DNA of 64,000 bases. It comes from Tubulanus polymorphus. Taxonomy: Eukaryota > Nemertea > Palaeonemertea > Tubulaniformes > Tubulanidae. The number at the start of each line of letters is the position of its first letter. The first letter of the stretch is position 1. Shown piece by piece: positions 35,701 through 47,662 of this stretch. The stretch lies in contig NC_134027.1 in assembly GCF_964204645.1 (NCBI RefSeq), positions 19,210,485 through 19,274,484 on the forward strand, read 5' to 3'. The translations under genes and the position numbers were made by a program. Under the pieces are notes generated by a model. It was given only the letters and a program-made list of their open reading frames with translations. It had not been told where the DNA came from and did not search any database.

Positions 35701-38407
35701 GCCATGTGGTTTTTTTAGGGTACTACGCCATATTGGTGGTCCAATGTAATTAGTGATTTACATGACAGACCCTCTAAGTTTGTAAATCCCCCTGATCTTC
35801 TTTTGTTGTTAGGACAGTCCTGTGTAAAGAACTATGATTACTGTCGTCTTGTCAAAAAATTCTCAAATGACTGGATAAAGTCCAATTCAGACACAGTAGT
35901 ATAGCACCCTGAGATTTCCGCCTCGCAAGCCCAGGGTAACTACGTAAAAAATCCTTAAGTCGACGATCAGGAACCAACGACGAGAAAACGTTCTTAAAAC
36001 TTCAAACCGTGAATTTTACTTTATTTTCTTCAATATATCGGAGAGACGAGGCTGGACATCCAACCCCCTCAAAAGCTACAACTGAATCTCTGATTTCTTT
36101 CAACACATTTTGAACTGGATGCTATTACATAAGACATCAAGGGTGGCAGAGACCAGAAGGCAGTTATCAAAACAATACAAACTGACTGACACTTCAAGTA
36201 CATTTCTAAAACAAACAAACAGTCCAACACTCCAAAACTGATTGCCATCCTGCCCCCTTAGTAACATCGATGAAAATAAGACAATATTTGCAAAATAAGA
36301 AATAGAATTCATAACTAGACCTAAAAATGCTCTGTTAATTTAGACTAAATTTAGTTAAATATCTACGGTGTTATAGCAGTTTTGAAGGATTTAGAATTCT
36401 TGTGAGAATGCAACTGTTCGATGAGCTAGTTAAAGATTTCTTTATGATGACCAGCAATTTTCACTTAATGATCAAGTGTAGTCCACAATAGCTTTAGTTT
36501 TTAACGATAGATAATGTAACATAAACACATGATAATCATTCTTGAGAAATTTTAGCTGTAATGAGTGATGGATTACTGAAATATCAATGTTTGAAAAGTG
36601 TAAATTTGAAGGAACTTTCACACCGTGTAGTTCATCTGACACCTATGTAGATCATACTGATGATGACGTAGGGCTACTTGCTGCATTTAAGCCAGCGCGA
36701 ACTTCTAGTTTAATGTTGATATTTATGGTATTCAAAATTTTAGTTATCCCAGTTCATCTTAAAAAGATGCTTTTTATGCATTGTACATTCATCAGCTTGC
36801 GGTATGTCTCTCAGAGGGAAACTACTGATACTCTTAAAATCTCGTCATCGCGTTTACCTTGCCGGCTACCACGCTACTGCGCCTATTGATGGTAGAAAAA
36901 TTATTTCCTATCTTGATTATATTTAAATGATTACAGTTTTAATGAAAATAATGATGATACCAATACATAATCATGAATTCATTTGGCACGAGTAGGAAAA
37001 ATCTTACCCAGATAACATGTGTTCAATGCACGTTGCATTCACTGTATAGCCCGTGTGACGTCACATGCATAGCGAATGGTAATAGCGCGGTCAAAAAATT
37101 CGAGCGCCTGTTATTCATTTTTCATACGCGTGCGTTTAGCAAAAGAATTACATTTTTCATTTCACTTTTGAATAAGATCATGATAAGAATTTTTATGAAT
37201 GGGCTACACTTGAACTTTATAGAGGGAAGCAGGGTATGGCGACGCAAGTGATTGACAATTCTATTTGAGTTGTGTTTTATTGACCTAAATCGTGTCAATA
37301 AAGACTGAATAAAACAAATGAATGATGTAAGGAAAGGTTACAGAAAATTTGAATTCGTTTGCAATTCAACGGCTGACCTTTCGTCTAAACCTGATTATTC
37401 GAAGGCCAGTCTTCCAACTCTGCTGGACACACGCCTGACACAATATTGATTACTACTTAGATACTACACGCCTGGCACATTTTTAATTACCCCGCGGAAT
37501 CTCGTAATTATGCGCAAAATACAGCCTTTAGATCGATTTCCAAATTATGTATGATATATCGGATACTGGGGGTAAGTAAAAGGCGTCTTGTAGCAAAATA
37601 TCGAATAGTTTTTGTATGATCATGTTAAAAACTAACTGCTGTATAATTCATATTTCTATCTTGGAGTATACGGCAGAGAAACTGCAGCTGCTATTTCTGC
37701 TTAATGGAAAAAAAAATTGACTATTGTACAAGTCACTCAAGACACCCCGCTTGCCAGAGTAAGATGGTGTAAGATGAATTTTTCATCCACCTCGGGTTAC
37801 AACAGTACGACTAATGGATTTTAAATTTGTCACGAGGATGCCGGTAAAGTCGAGCAGATTTATCTAGTATGACAGCATTGAAATGATTAGAATTGTTGCG
37901 GTAATTTTGCAATTATTGACTTCCAGATTTTATCAATTAAACGACATCAGTCTGCCATGGGTGTGGTGAATAAAACACCTATGTAGGTAGACGGGAATAT
38001 TATTGTGTTATCGACTTGATACTATTTTATGCTTTAAGCTTGCCACACATGTAATATATATCTAGTATTGTTTTTCCATATAAATTTATACAGCAAATTC
38101 TACATTTTTCGTGGATTGTATCATAGAATTTGCCCTGAAAGACGACTACAATCGTCGTTTTAATTTCGATCTGCGACATTTGGATCAGCAGAATTCATTT
38201 TCTTTCTCCCTCCTTTGTCACTATTTTATCTCTCTCCAAATCTTATCTCAATCCCTTGCTCTCTTCCTCTCCTTCCCTCCCTCTTTGATATAATTAATTC
38301 GCTAGCTGGTACGAGTTTCTGTTACATTAAGCGATTCTTGCCTTTAGATTCCATTTTCGTTTCGTTCCTATGAGACCCATTCATCATGAACTCACGTCTT
38401 TACAGCT
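32751..38407. other. intronic sequence without recognised gene; holds the candidate ratchet site
   Basis: No recognisable transposon. Unique AT-rich sequence with short chance ORFs, a recursive-splice-like site at 34291-34320, and a long pyrimidine tract at 38200-38286 (CTTTCTCCCTCC...CTTCCCTCCCTC). Confidence 0.45.
34291..34320 (+). promoter_or_regulatory. candidate recursive splice (ratchet) site
   Basis: The sequence GTTTTTAATTTCATATTTTT runs straight into CAGGTAAGCT: a pyrimidine-rich tract, acceptor CAG (ending 34313) and consensus donor GTAAGC (from 34314) with no exon between. This is the form of recursive splice sites described in long fly and vertebrate neuronal introns. It lies on the gene's strand about 31.7 kb into the presumed giant intron. 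The match is by sequence form only. Confidence 0.35.
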
Positions 38408-38431
38408 CCGGGTATCGTAACCGGCGAAGGT
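38408..38431 (+). CDS. candidate 24-nt microexon
   Basis: TCTTTACAG is followed by 24 bases (CTCCGGGTATCG and AACCGGCG) and then a perfect donor, AAG|GTGAGT at 38432. A CT-rich tract lies about 120-200 bp upstream. It is CpG-rich compared with its surroundings. In phase 0, as needed directly after exon 2, it contains TAA, so it cannot follow exon 2 without ending the frame. In the other phases it would encode PGIVTGE or SGYRNRR. It may belong to another transcript, act as a poison exon, or be a chance pair of sites. Confidence 0.15.
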
Positions 38432-39223
38432 GAGTTATGTTGAAATCCCCTCTTGGTAAGTCTAATTTATCATCGTGCGCTGGACAGCTTCTTTCCTTCG
38501 GCTAAGTTTCCAATTGAATATCGTTTTGTCCACCTATCCGCTTAACTTGCATCGTTGAAGAATTCATCAAACCCGGGTTTATTCTCTTCAACAACAACTT
38601 TTCATATTCATAAATGAAATATTGCCGACCTTATCTTGATTTATTAGAAATCAAATTCGCTGAACACAGTAGAAGACTGATATTTCAACCTCACAAAGTT
38701 TTCACTATTCAGATTCTATTGGAGAGTTGCTGAAAAATGCTCGGGAAGATTGGGGGTAATTCATCGGACCTCATCTCACTTGGTTGATGATTTTAGTTAC
38801 AAGAGAAACTAGTTATATGGCGCAGTGGATTAATGAATGGTTACACGCGAATTAGTAAAAAGATTTTTCATGGAATATGTGTATCAAGATATGTTTTTAA
38901 GGTTCATGTGTCTGAAGGCAGCACAGCTTGTGGATAACCGGGATATTGTAGATATCTTCGTTATTTAGCATTTCATGTTTATTAGTTACTAGAACATATA
39001 GGAAATGTTACATTCCTTGATTCTACACTGAGCATTTTAACACTGTATGTACTTAGAGAAGCACCAGTTGATATATCGTATATGTACATAAATTGTGGAT
39101 ACCCCTTTGCCCGAAGGCCCTACCAAAAAGGGAAAATCATGGTTCATGGATGGCTTCTAGACATAGACTTACACAAGTGACTGTTTATTTGAATAGAAGA
39201 GAAACAAATTTTTCTTCTATGGA

Positions 39224-39254
<31 letters not shown>
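39224..39254. repeat. (ATG)n trinucleotide repeat
   Basis: About ten ATG units. The poly-His ORF on the minus strand is an artefact of it. Confidence 0.95.
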
Positions 39255-40600
39255 GGATTATAGATTGAAGAAGAAGATTGCTGCGATTGCATCGTTTTAT
39301 GTATAGGCCTACAACAAAAAGCAAATGTTTGAATATATGGTACGTGGTTCAGTATTTGATCAGTGAAATGGCTGCTTGTTTCTGCTGTACACTGACGCCC
39401 ACGTTCCCGGAGTGTTGACCATGCACGCATCAGCTCGATGACATACAGAGAAACTTCGCTGCAAAATCCAGTTTTTATTATTATACCACTTAATATCGTG
39501 ATGGCTATAGCAAGCAGTCAATTGTAATGGTACAAGTGAATGTAGCACTTGTCCAGTCGCTAATGGCTCTCGCACTCTCACAATCTCTCTTGTTCTTGGT
39601 TTTTTGCTGCCTCCCATCGATGAAACTCTTCACGAAAAGAGCGACGTTTAATTTACTGTTGTGAAGTTCGCGTTGCAGCGGACAAATTCAATTTAGCAGA
39701 AATGTTCTCGGTATAGCGTGTTCTGGGGCATGTTTTACTTTTTGTCCTGAAATACAAGGGTTGGTTCATTATTTTTTGGTCAAACGTAGGTTTGAATTGA
39801 ACTCAACGCTGGGTTCCTCGTTGGGGCCCTGTTTTAAAAGGATCAACTCTCAAATTGTTTCACCATGAACTGAGTTAATGAAGAAATTTAATCGATTTTT
39901 GGAATTTCCATTATGTGTGGAGGTTTTTTAAGGAAGTTAGTTGTTCGCCTCTTTGACAGTCTATGCACTTCATTGTTTCTTTCTGCCTATTCTGATCTGC
40001 TCATGACTTGGCAGGAGTTGTATTTTTTACAAGATTTAGTATCAATGCGCATGCGTTTAGTACATATTATGATCGACAATTGTGGCAGGTGCAGTGTGTG
40101 AAGCCGTGTAGTTGTTGCTTGTATGCGGGAAACAGTTTTCAGCGTCATTGTCGCCAATAAATTGATGCAGCATACTTGTGTGGCCTGCTGAAAAAAGGTA
40201 TCGCAATAAAGGAATCCAAAATCTCTGGGTTTTCCACACGAAAATATTACACGTTTGGAGCCGTGGAACATGACGAAATCAATTGCTTTCTTGAAGGTCA
40301 AGGTGGCGATAGGCCTATGGCTGGAATGGATAAAGCCTGTCTGAAAATCGAAATAACAATTTTGAAACTCGGTTTTGTTCAAGAGAACGAAACAGTTTAA
40401 GACCAGTGCAGTATCACCTGCAGTTATAGGTTCTTTATTTCGCCGAGGGTTCGGTTGTATAAAAGCAGGAGCCAATCCTATTTTTTATTTATTATTGATG
40501 ATAGAAATGACCGTTGACTTGACGCGCTCGACCGTTATGTTGATGCATCGGCGTCCGAAATTTCTAAATGAATTATGTATGAAAATGCAAGCGATGAATA

Positions 40601-40646
40601 CAGAGAGGGGAGAAAGAGGCAGAGAGGAGTGAGGAGAGAGAGAGAA
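40601..40646. repeat. GA-rich simple sequence
   Basis: Imperfect GAGA/GGAG run, directly visible. Confidence 0.8.
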
Positions 40647-41032
40647 TGTTATTGATACAGAAACTAAGCAAAGTGGATATCAGCAATCAACTGAGTAGTA
40701 GTATAACAGTTATAAAAACGACTGAGCTTATTTGCTGCTCTATATGTCTGCCACTCCCGGGACAATTTAGATACATCTCTCGAAATAAGTGAAGGCTACT
40801 GCAGCAGCTATGCTTCTACGAATTTCCGAAGTACAGTATAGACTCAGATTTTCCAGTTGATAATGACTGCCAGATCAAGCGGCAAAACCAGACAATTATA
40901 CGCTGAAAAAGATGGAGTTAGTGGTCATAAGATGGAGTAGGAGATCAAATATTTTTGATACTTCATGGGCCCGGTTTAGTCAGCAGCAACTTGCCCGAAT
41001 GTTTGTTTGCCTTTAATCGGGGTTGAAGCTGC

Positions 41033-41845
41033 GGTGGGCGAAAACCACCAAAATATAGCAGAAAGATGATGAAAAGATGGTGAAATGATGATAAATTGAT
41101 AATGAAAAGATGGTAATAAGACTAAAGATTGTTCAACAATGATGTAATATGATAAAAGATAAAAAAGTGAAAAGATGGAATGGTGAAATGACCAATAGTT
41201 GATGATAAAAAGATAAAATGATGGAAGTTGATAGTTAAAAGGCTATGATGCACCAGCATGTAGCAATATTTGTTGTTACATATAATAAGTGATAGAGACA
41301 ACAACTTATCATAGAACTCGAATGTGGTGTGATGTATTTGAAACCAGGATGTTTTGCTGAACCAGCAATGCTGGCACATCATTATTCATATCAAAATATG
41401 AGACACATGTCATGATGCATTTTTTGTTTTTTACACAAATATACAGCATTAATTAACCTCGCAAGTGTGTATGGAAGCTGAATGGATTGCCTGCATGATG
41501 AGTGTCAATGGGCCGGGACTGACTCAGTTCTCTGGCTCCAATTTATACCCACCATGACCTTTTCATGGACTTATCTAGCATTTGAATCGGGGTGATGGGC
41601 AGTTTCTCCATGAGTTTCCTATGACAATATTATTTGCATTAAGGGTACTCTCCCAAAGTTTATGGGGGGAGGCGCTTGAAAATGTACCAAATCATTAAAT
41701 GTGTAAAAAGTATCAGCTTGTGATCAATGATCTCGTAAGTTGTATTTCATCGTTTCGCCTTTTTATCTTAAGTCTTATTATCATCTTTTCATCATCATTT
41801 CATCATCTTTCAAAGTATGGTATATTTTGGTGGTTTTCGCCCACC
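41033..41845. mobile_element. 813-bp TIR element with GATGA-rich interior
   Basis: The left end GGTGGGCGAAAACCACCAAA (41033) is matched by its inverse ending CGCCCACC at 41845 (TTTGGTGGTTTTCGCCCACC). Inside each end lies GATGA-rich (left) or TCATC-rich (right) sequence, so inverted symmetry extends about 60-70 bp with gaps. The terminal 17 bp is itself palindromic (GGTGG...CCACC). It has no recognisable protein; the 86-codon minus-strand ORF is AT-rich chance sequence. No clear target-site duplication. Confidence 0.7.
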
Positions 41846-42429
41846 ATATTAAGTGGGCAGGCTTAAATCGCATATCAGTAGCTGAAAAGTGTACATCGAG
41901 CTTTCATTTAAACTACAAGTTGAAATTTTCATTTAGTGTAGCTCTTTAGTTAACCGTAAGTCGTGGAGCTAGCTTCTGAATGCTGTCTGTATAGAGAATA
42001 ATAGTACATTTCCGATTAGACAAACAGGTTTACAAATGTGATCAATACCGAATTGTGGGTGGAGTCCTCTCATCGTAGAATTTCGCGTAATCGCCTTTGC
42101 CTACGTTAATTTTGAAAATTGGAAAACGATCCGCGAGACACTTAAATAATGAAGCAATCATGTGAAAATTGTGAAGTCGATTCCGAGGTTGATTCGCTTA
42201 CACCGCTATTTATTGCCGCGTATATTCATAGGGTGGTTCCATGTTTAGTTAATTCTCATACACGGCTATTAACTGGCTTGGTTTATGCGCAATTTCTGCA
42301 TTTAGCACCTCGTATCGCAGCCCCATTTATCGTCCTCGCAAAAAGCGGTAATGATTTTAGATCGAGTCGCCTGATTGGGCGGCGTTCACTCGGAAGGAAA
42401 ATGTCCGCCACTCCGGAAAACCCAGCGTG
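41846..42429. other. intronic sequence without recognised gene
   Basis: Nothing supported; a 93-codon plus-strand ORF (42149-42430) has no recognised motif. Confidence 0.4.
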
Positions 42430-42650
42430 AATTGTTTTTAAGCTTGCGCCAGGTTTTCCTCTTGACTGGCACAAACTTGGCCCGTGGTTAATGACTGAGC
42501 GCACTGTACTCAAACGAGTCGTATCTGGAATAAGTTGCGATTCTAGCGCAATCATTTGTTCCGTGCTAAAATTTGGCTCGGGCCAAATTTGGTGTCCTTG
42601 TGAACAGTTATTCCGGGCCAAATTTAACATGGGCCATGATCACTTCCGTT
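42430..42650. mobile_element. family 1 MITE copy
   Basis: Has AACTTGGCCCGTGGTTAATG, GCTCGGGCCAAATTTGG, TCCTTGTGAACAGTTATTCC and GGGCCAAATTTAACATGGGC, ending CATGATCAC. Confidence 0.55.
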
Positions 42651-43223
42651 TTGATCCTTACGTGCAAGTTCATTAATTTCTTAACTGCCATAGTTTCATC
42701 TCTGAGGAATTATATATTTCGTATGAAAAGCAGGATTAGGGATATGCAGGGTTTTGTTACTTTACAGTCAACACGAGTCCAGCTCGATGGGATTTAGTAT
42801 GGATGATCTCTATTGTATCCAAATGGAATGATCACATAGAACAATTTTTATCGGCAAACAGCGTGAAAAAATCTGCGAAAATATCCATGGCTGGTCAGTT
42901 TCATTGACTAGTTTCTAATCTTAGCCTTTGGGCTAATTCAATTTATATTCAATTCAGATGACACCACAGAATAATGCTCGGTATGAAACCAGTGGAATGG
43001 AAATCATTTGATTATGCGAAAATGGTATACGCATTTAAAAACAGTAGAAATACATATAACCACAATAAGTAATCAATTCATCTATATTATTGATAGCTGT
43101 GAAGAGACGTTTTAAATTCAGATTCGGCTGGAAGAGTTGAAATAAATGACAATGAATGAATCACTACATGAGAATTAAATATAAACCACAAACTGTGGAA
43201 CTGAATAGAAAAACTGACCCCTA
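42651..43223. other. intronic sequence without recognised gene
   Basis: Unique AT-rich sequence; nothing supported. Confidence 0.45.
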
Positions 43224-43251
43224 GGGCCAGTTGCAATTGAAGACCAGTCTA

Positions 43252-44100
43252 AAGGCTGGCTTATGTCGACAAGCAACGCGACGCCTACTGACGCAACTGG
43301 GTTTATCGCCGATTAGCGGCAACTAGCGGCCTACGAGAGGCCGCCAGTTGCTGCTCTATCGGTTCGACGACATATTGTATTCTATGCAAATAAATCTATT
43401 GAATTAAATTGAATTGAATTGACATAAGCCGGCTTGCGACGGCAACCCGACACCTAGCGACTCGTCGCAAGCCGTATCCGGCTAGTTGCCCATGTTCTAC
43501 TCTGGCCTACGGTAGGCGGACAGTTGCTGTCGATCGCAGCCGACATAAGCTCATCTGCAATGCGACGAAACTGAGCACAGGGGTTCCAGCCAATGAGAGC
43601 CGCATATACATAGTACAAATTATCAACGCTAGTTAGCGTCATTCATAGTTAGTCATAAACTTTCAAATTCAACTAGTTCAAAACGTAAACCAAACCTTCA
43701 GCGCGGCAGAGGACTGGACCAAAGATCTAGAAACGAAATTGGTAGAATTATGGTGTGAGCGGCCATCTTTATATGATGTCGCTAGCACGTTGTATTCAAA
43801 ACAGAATCAGAAAGACCAAAGTCTTAAAGAAATAGCTTTCTAATAGAAATATATTTCCTAATAATTCAAATTTATTCTCAAAATGCTTATCACGTGACCA
43901 TTTGAGCTGTTGCAGTTGCTAGTAATTGCAACCGACATAAGCAGGGAAGCAACTGGGAGGATCTCATGTCCCGCTAGTCGGCCTCAGTTGCTGCAAATCG
44001 GAGCGCAGTCGACATAAGCTGGGCTGCGATCGCGGTTGCTCTCAGTTACGTCGGTAGGAGTCGGTAGGCGTCGTGTTGCTTGTCGACATAAGCCAGCCTT
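43252..44100 (+). mobile_element. 849-bp TIR element carrying a MADF-domain fragment (PIF/Harbinger-like)
   Basis: The left end AAGGCTGGCTTATGTCGACA (continuing AGCAACGCGACGCCTAC) is mirrored at the right end (TGTCGACATAAGCCAGCCTT) over about 38 bp. GACATAAGC words recur inside in both orientations. The flanks read TAA on the left and TAG on the right after AGGCT/AGCCT, close to the 3-bp TWA duplication of PIF/Harbinger elements but not perfect. The centre encodes a MADF fragment. PIF/Harbinger elements normally encode a DDE nuclease plus a Myb/SANT/MADF partner; only a piece of the partner is left, so this copy is non-autonomous. Confidence 0.7.
43700..43843 (+). pseudogene. MADF (Myb/SANT-like) DNA-binding domain fragment
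   Basis: The frame from about 43703 to the TAA at 43841 encodes AAEDWTKDLETKLVELWCER, then PSLYDVASTLYSKQNQKDQS, then LKEIAF. This follows the MADF pattern: W near the start, (L/I)(I/V)ELW.ERP.LYD at helix 1, a Y about eight residues after LYD, and a K..(L)(K/E)EIA helix. MADF domains bind DNA in Adf-1-type factors and in the second protein of PIF/Harbinger transposons. There is no ATG upstream before a stop, but a good acceptor (AAACCTTCAG at 43691-43700) precedes the domain, so this looks like an internal exon. The domain ends early, before its third helix, without a clear donor. I read it as a decayed exon of the element. Confidence 0.7.
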
Positions 44101-44193
44101 AGGACAGTTCTAAAACAAATCTAACCGCTTATGACCAGTATTAAGATTTAAGACCACTTTTGGACTTAAATCATGACTATGCTACTGGGCCCG

Positions 44194-47100
44194 GGTTACA
44201 CACATTAGTTTTAGTTTCTCATGACGTCCAAAAGACTTGGAAAACTAGAAAAAAAATCTAAATCTTTTTTTGGCGCCATGTCTCTTGTTACTTGAAAAAA
44301 TGTGAAATGTGATGCTGTATATGATATGGATATTTTCACTGAGATCCGGTTATCACGGGAGTTGTCGCTGATCCTGTTATATTCTCGCAGTTGTGTGAAA
44401 TAAGTCTATATTTAATTTCCTGATAAAAATCCGTCAGCTATTGACGCCAGTTGAATATTACGCCGATAGGAAATTAAGCATTCCATGTATAACACGAAAA
44501 AACGGAAAGAATATGTACGCATGCATATAATTTGTAAAGTAAATGCAGTCGATTTTTTTTCACCACCCATATAAGGCTTAATAGCAATGTACTTGCTGGA
44601 ATCGAAGACAAATGGAGCTTTTTGTTGTTATTAAAGGCAGACACTCTTGACCGTATTGTTGTCGCTCGAGATGTCAATAACATTCGTCTACACATGATAA
44701 GCATTAGTCTTGGCTTAAAGTCGCCTGGGTTTAAGTAGCCTTGTATTAGGAGTAGGGTGTGGGGGGGGGGGGCAGATTGTCTTCTTCGAATTGGAATTTC
44801 CATTATGCAAAGAAGCTGAGATTTAGGCAGCTTAATAAAAATTATTCATCGGTTGCTGTAGGTTCTAGGGTCATCATGTTGAATACCACCTTAGTAACAA
44901 GATCATCTTTCGCCTATTTATGTTTATGATGGTAATGATTATTTCACTAGCTCATTAACTGCTGACTTATCGTTCCTATTGATTTATGAACGGTGCATCA
45001 ATAAACATTATACGCAATAAAAACAAGAAAATTGTTTTTATATCTGTACAGCCATGATACGAATTGAAAATAATGACAAATATTGTTCATTACGTATTAG
45101 TGGCGTGGTATATATTTATGCGGTACTTGTATAGAAAGCTAAAGCACTTTCATTTCCTCTGGATGGAAATTGATTAAGGAAGACAACGCTAATAGGCTTG
45201 GATGGCACGCTGGATGCAAATTTAAGTTTTTATATTCTGATGGTTGCGTGCGAAATGCCGTTGGTACGTAGGAAATGTTCGGGTTAGCCAATTTCTGCGT
45301 TTCACTGATTTAAATCATCATCAATTCCCTTTTGAGAATTGACTTGAGTCCAGCAAAGTCTGTGTTTCAGGTGATGGACCATTTTTCATGCTCCATCAAA
45401 AGCCATTAGTAACTCTATGAGCTATATGAAGGCTGGTAATCCAAAGTGTTTTTGGCAGCGACAATTCCGCCAATCATCAAGAGCTCCTGGTTGGCTTTTT
45501 AAACCAGCGAATCGGAATCATTGTTGGTATGGAACAGCGAGTCAGAGCTATCCAATTACAATTTTTGTTATAAATGGGCTTCAGTAATTAGATTATTGAT
45601 TGTAGCCTGTCAAATGCCTAAGAATCAGCACATTTCTGGGTTTGCTAAGATGTACACACAATAAACTCACTTCCTCTAGATGTGTACCCATTTAGATGCA
45701 AGCTATGAACCTAAGTCCTGACCAATCATATTGCCTGATTTGGTCACATGAGGAAAGCGAATCACCACAAGTTCTATTTGGACAAGCTCTGTATGAGCAG
45801 ATCTTGAACTAGGAGTGACATGAATAGGTCATTACAGATCAGATCCATCCAGAATCTAAACGATATCTAATAAAGACGAGATGATGGCATACTGAATAAC
45901 CCTTGCGCGTTTGCCGCGACTGGATATAGCTTTGGGTTAATTATACTTTATAGACAAGTTAGAAAATCAATAAAATGCATTGAGCATTTGTTCATTAGCC
46001 AGTGTTTATTAGCTGAAATGTATTAATTCGGAGACCTTCGTCTTATAAATATGTGGCTCGTTTTCGTTGATAGAAAAACCTGATTAGGAAACCAATTCGC
46101 ACTTGATAAATCTTAATGTACCTTGACAAACACTGCGACATATACGGTGACTCATCCAATAACTGCTCTTTCAGTACTTAGCATTCTTGATGTGTCAATG
46201 TTTTATGTACGAGTTGGGGCTGCTGTCCATAGTAATTTGTCTAAAAAGGAAGATATGTGCAGAGATAGTCTTTTACTGTCGTGTATGTTGATGGGATTTT
46301 ATTGCCCGTCGAGTGCTGAACTCGCTCGCCAGTGGAATATTGATCGATATTTTCAGAAATGAACGCGGCCACGGCAGGAAAGTTCAGCATCATTTCACAT
46401 GGCGATGACGACGGAAAGATGTTTATCAAAATTCTTGCCGATGACGCTGCGTATCGTAGTTAATGTTGAGGGTACGGTGTTTTAATCAATCCGTTGTTCA
46501 GAGGATACCGTTTCACATTTACGTATTGGAGTCATCTCTGTCTCAGTAGAGGCTGGTTTCGACATGGGTCGTCCTTTCTCGGCAAGGATTCAAACCGGAC
46601 TGCATTGTGGGATTTTGTCGCAGAAACAAACCCTGCCTGTTCAGCCAATCAAAAATGATGTTTTATTTCTATTTCGGGTTATTCTATTTTTGATTATTCA
46701 TGAATAATTTGTCTTGGCAATTACACAACAGACAATCTGATTGGTGTCATAAACTTCCATGTGTCTAAGGCACAATTACCAAGTAACCACTATACACTTA
46801 CTTTGTTTGGTCATAACTGTTACACGTGGATCAACTTCCAACAATTGATAGTCGGTCACCTTCAACCACTTGGTGGGGCTCTTTAAGCCTGGCACATATC
46901 ACGGAATAAACATTGACTTCATTGTCTACGCCAGAACATTTTTTGGGACGAATGGCGCACACTTAAATACACAGAAATGATTTTTCCGTTATTTGTTTTT
47001 AATGCTCTGTGTATACAGTTTTAACATTTTAAACCCGTTTAAATGCGTGGTGTAGCATCAGTTGTTCTGTGGTACTGATAATTTCAGACCAATAGAACAT

Positions 47101-47504
47101 AATTGCGTGGTAGAGACAGGTATAGACTGTAGTTAGCTGAATTTTTGTTTGTTGTTCCATTAAATCAACGTCACGTTTGTTAGCTATTGAACGTACGTGA
47201 CTCGTGTCGAATGGCGCTAATTTTTTGCTATAATCGAACTCTGAAATGTAAATAATGTCACGCCCTGGGGTATGTTTGTTGTTGGTAAGTTGCTGAAGGT
47301 AAGTAGGTTTATCAGTATACGTGATGAGGATACGCGATGAGGCAGTGGAGCATCTCTCCAGGGATTTTCAATGCGCTGCAAGTACATTTAACCGATTGAA
47401 TCTACATTGATGATGCTGTGCTGCATCACTTGATGGATTTACGCCAGCTCTGATGCAGTATTCATCGAAAAGAATCCTTGTGTTCAGTCACATCTCAGTG
47501 TATT
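44194..47504. other. intronic sequence without recognised gene
   Basis: G12 homopolymer at 44761-44772. A B-box-like GGATTCAAACC (minus strand) near 46587 marks possible SINE debris (46568-46760). Two donor-like GTAAGT words lie near 47284 and 47299 without an upstream exon. The ORF at 46123-46362 has no recognised motif. Confidence 0.45.
44761..44772. repeat. G12 homopolymer
   Basis: Twelve consecutive G residues, preceded by GTAGGGTGTG. Confidence 0.95.
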
Positions 47505-47662
47505 GCTGCATTCACACAGACACCAGTTAGACCAGTCTGAATTGGCCTGTTGTAGGAACGAGCACAATTTAGAATGGACCAAATCAAGCACAGGCCAAAT
47601 TTGACTCGGACCTGATCGGTACGAATTTGGCTCGGGCCAAATTGTATCGGTGTAGTCATGGC
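47505..47662. mobile_element. chimeric MITE: family 2-like left end, family 1-like right half
   Basis: Starts GCATTCACACAGACACCAGTTAGACCAGTCTGA (family 2 style) and then passes into GGCCAAATTTGACTCGGACC and GGCTCGGGCCAAATTG (family 1 style), ending GTGTAGTCATGGCT. Confidence 0.45.

Larger units (their letters stand above)
38432..41032. other. intronic sequence without recognised gene
   Basis: Contains an (ATG)n repeat at 39224-39254 and a GA-rich tract at 40601-40646. A 162-codon minus-strand ORF (39987-40475) is the longest in the window but has no recognisable motif. Confidence 0.45.
43224..44193. mobile_element. family 5 repeat interrupted by a nested TIR element
   Basis: The outer repeat starts GGGCCAGTTGCAATTGAAGA and ends TAGTTGC-like in inverse (GCTACTGGGCCC at 44181-44192). 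It is rich in AGACCAGTCTTA/TAAGACC words. The 849-bp element 43252-44100 sits inside it. Related copies lie at 52916-53046 and 62903-63035. Confidence 0.55.

Noticed and set aside
38715-38757. Possible alpha2/delta exon 3 (after CACTATTCAG, frame containing ELLKNARED)
   Set aside because: The needed phase 0 reading has a stop, and the open frame does not match the family.
38862-38968. Frame containing EYVYQDMF and QLVD, superficially like the region after exon 2 in alpha2/delta proteins
   Set aside because: No acceptor with a pyrimidine tract and no donor; spacing between the matching residues is wrong.
39987-40475. Longest ORF in the window (162 codons, minus strand)
   Set aside because: No recognisable domain, no splice or promoter context, and AT-type chance composition. 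One ORF of this length is plausible by chance in 64 kb.
47260-47310. GAAG|GTAAGTAGG donor-like site as a further ratchet point
   Set aside because: No pyrimidine tract or CAG before it; two donor-like words close together without an exon.
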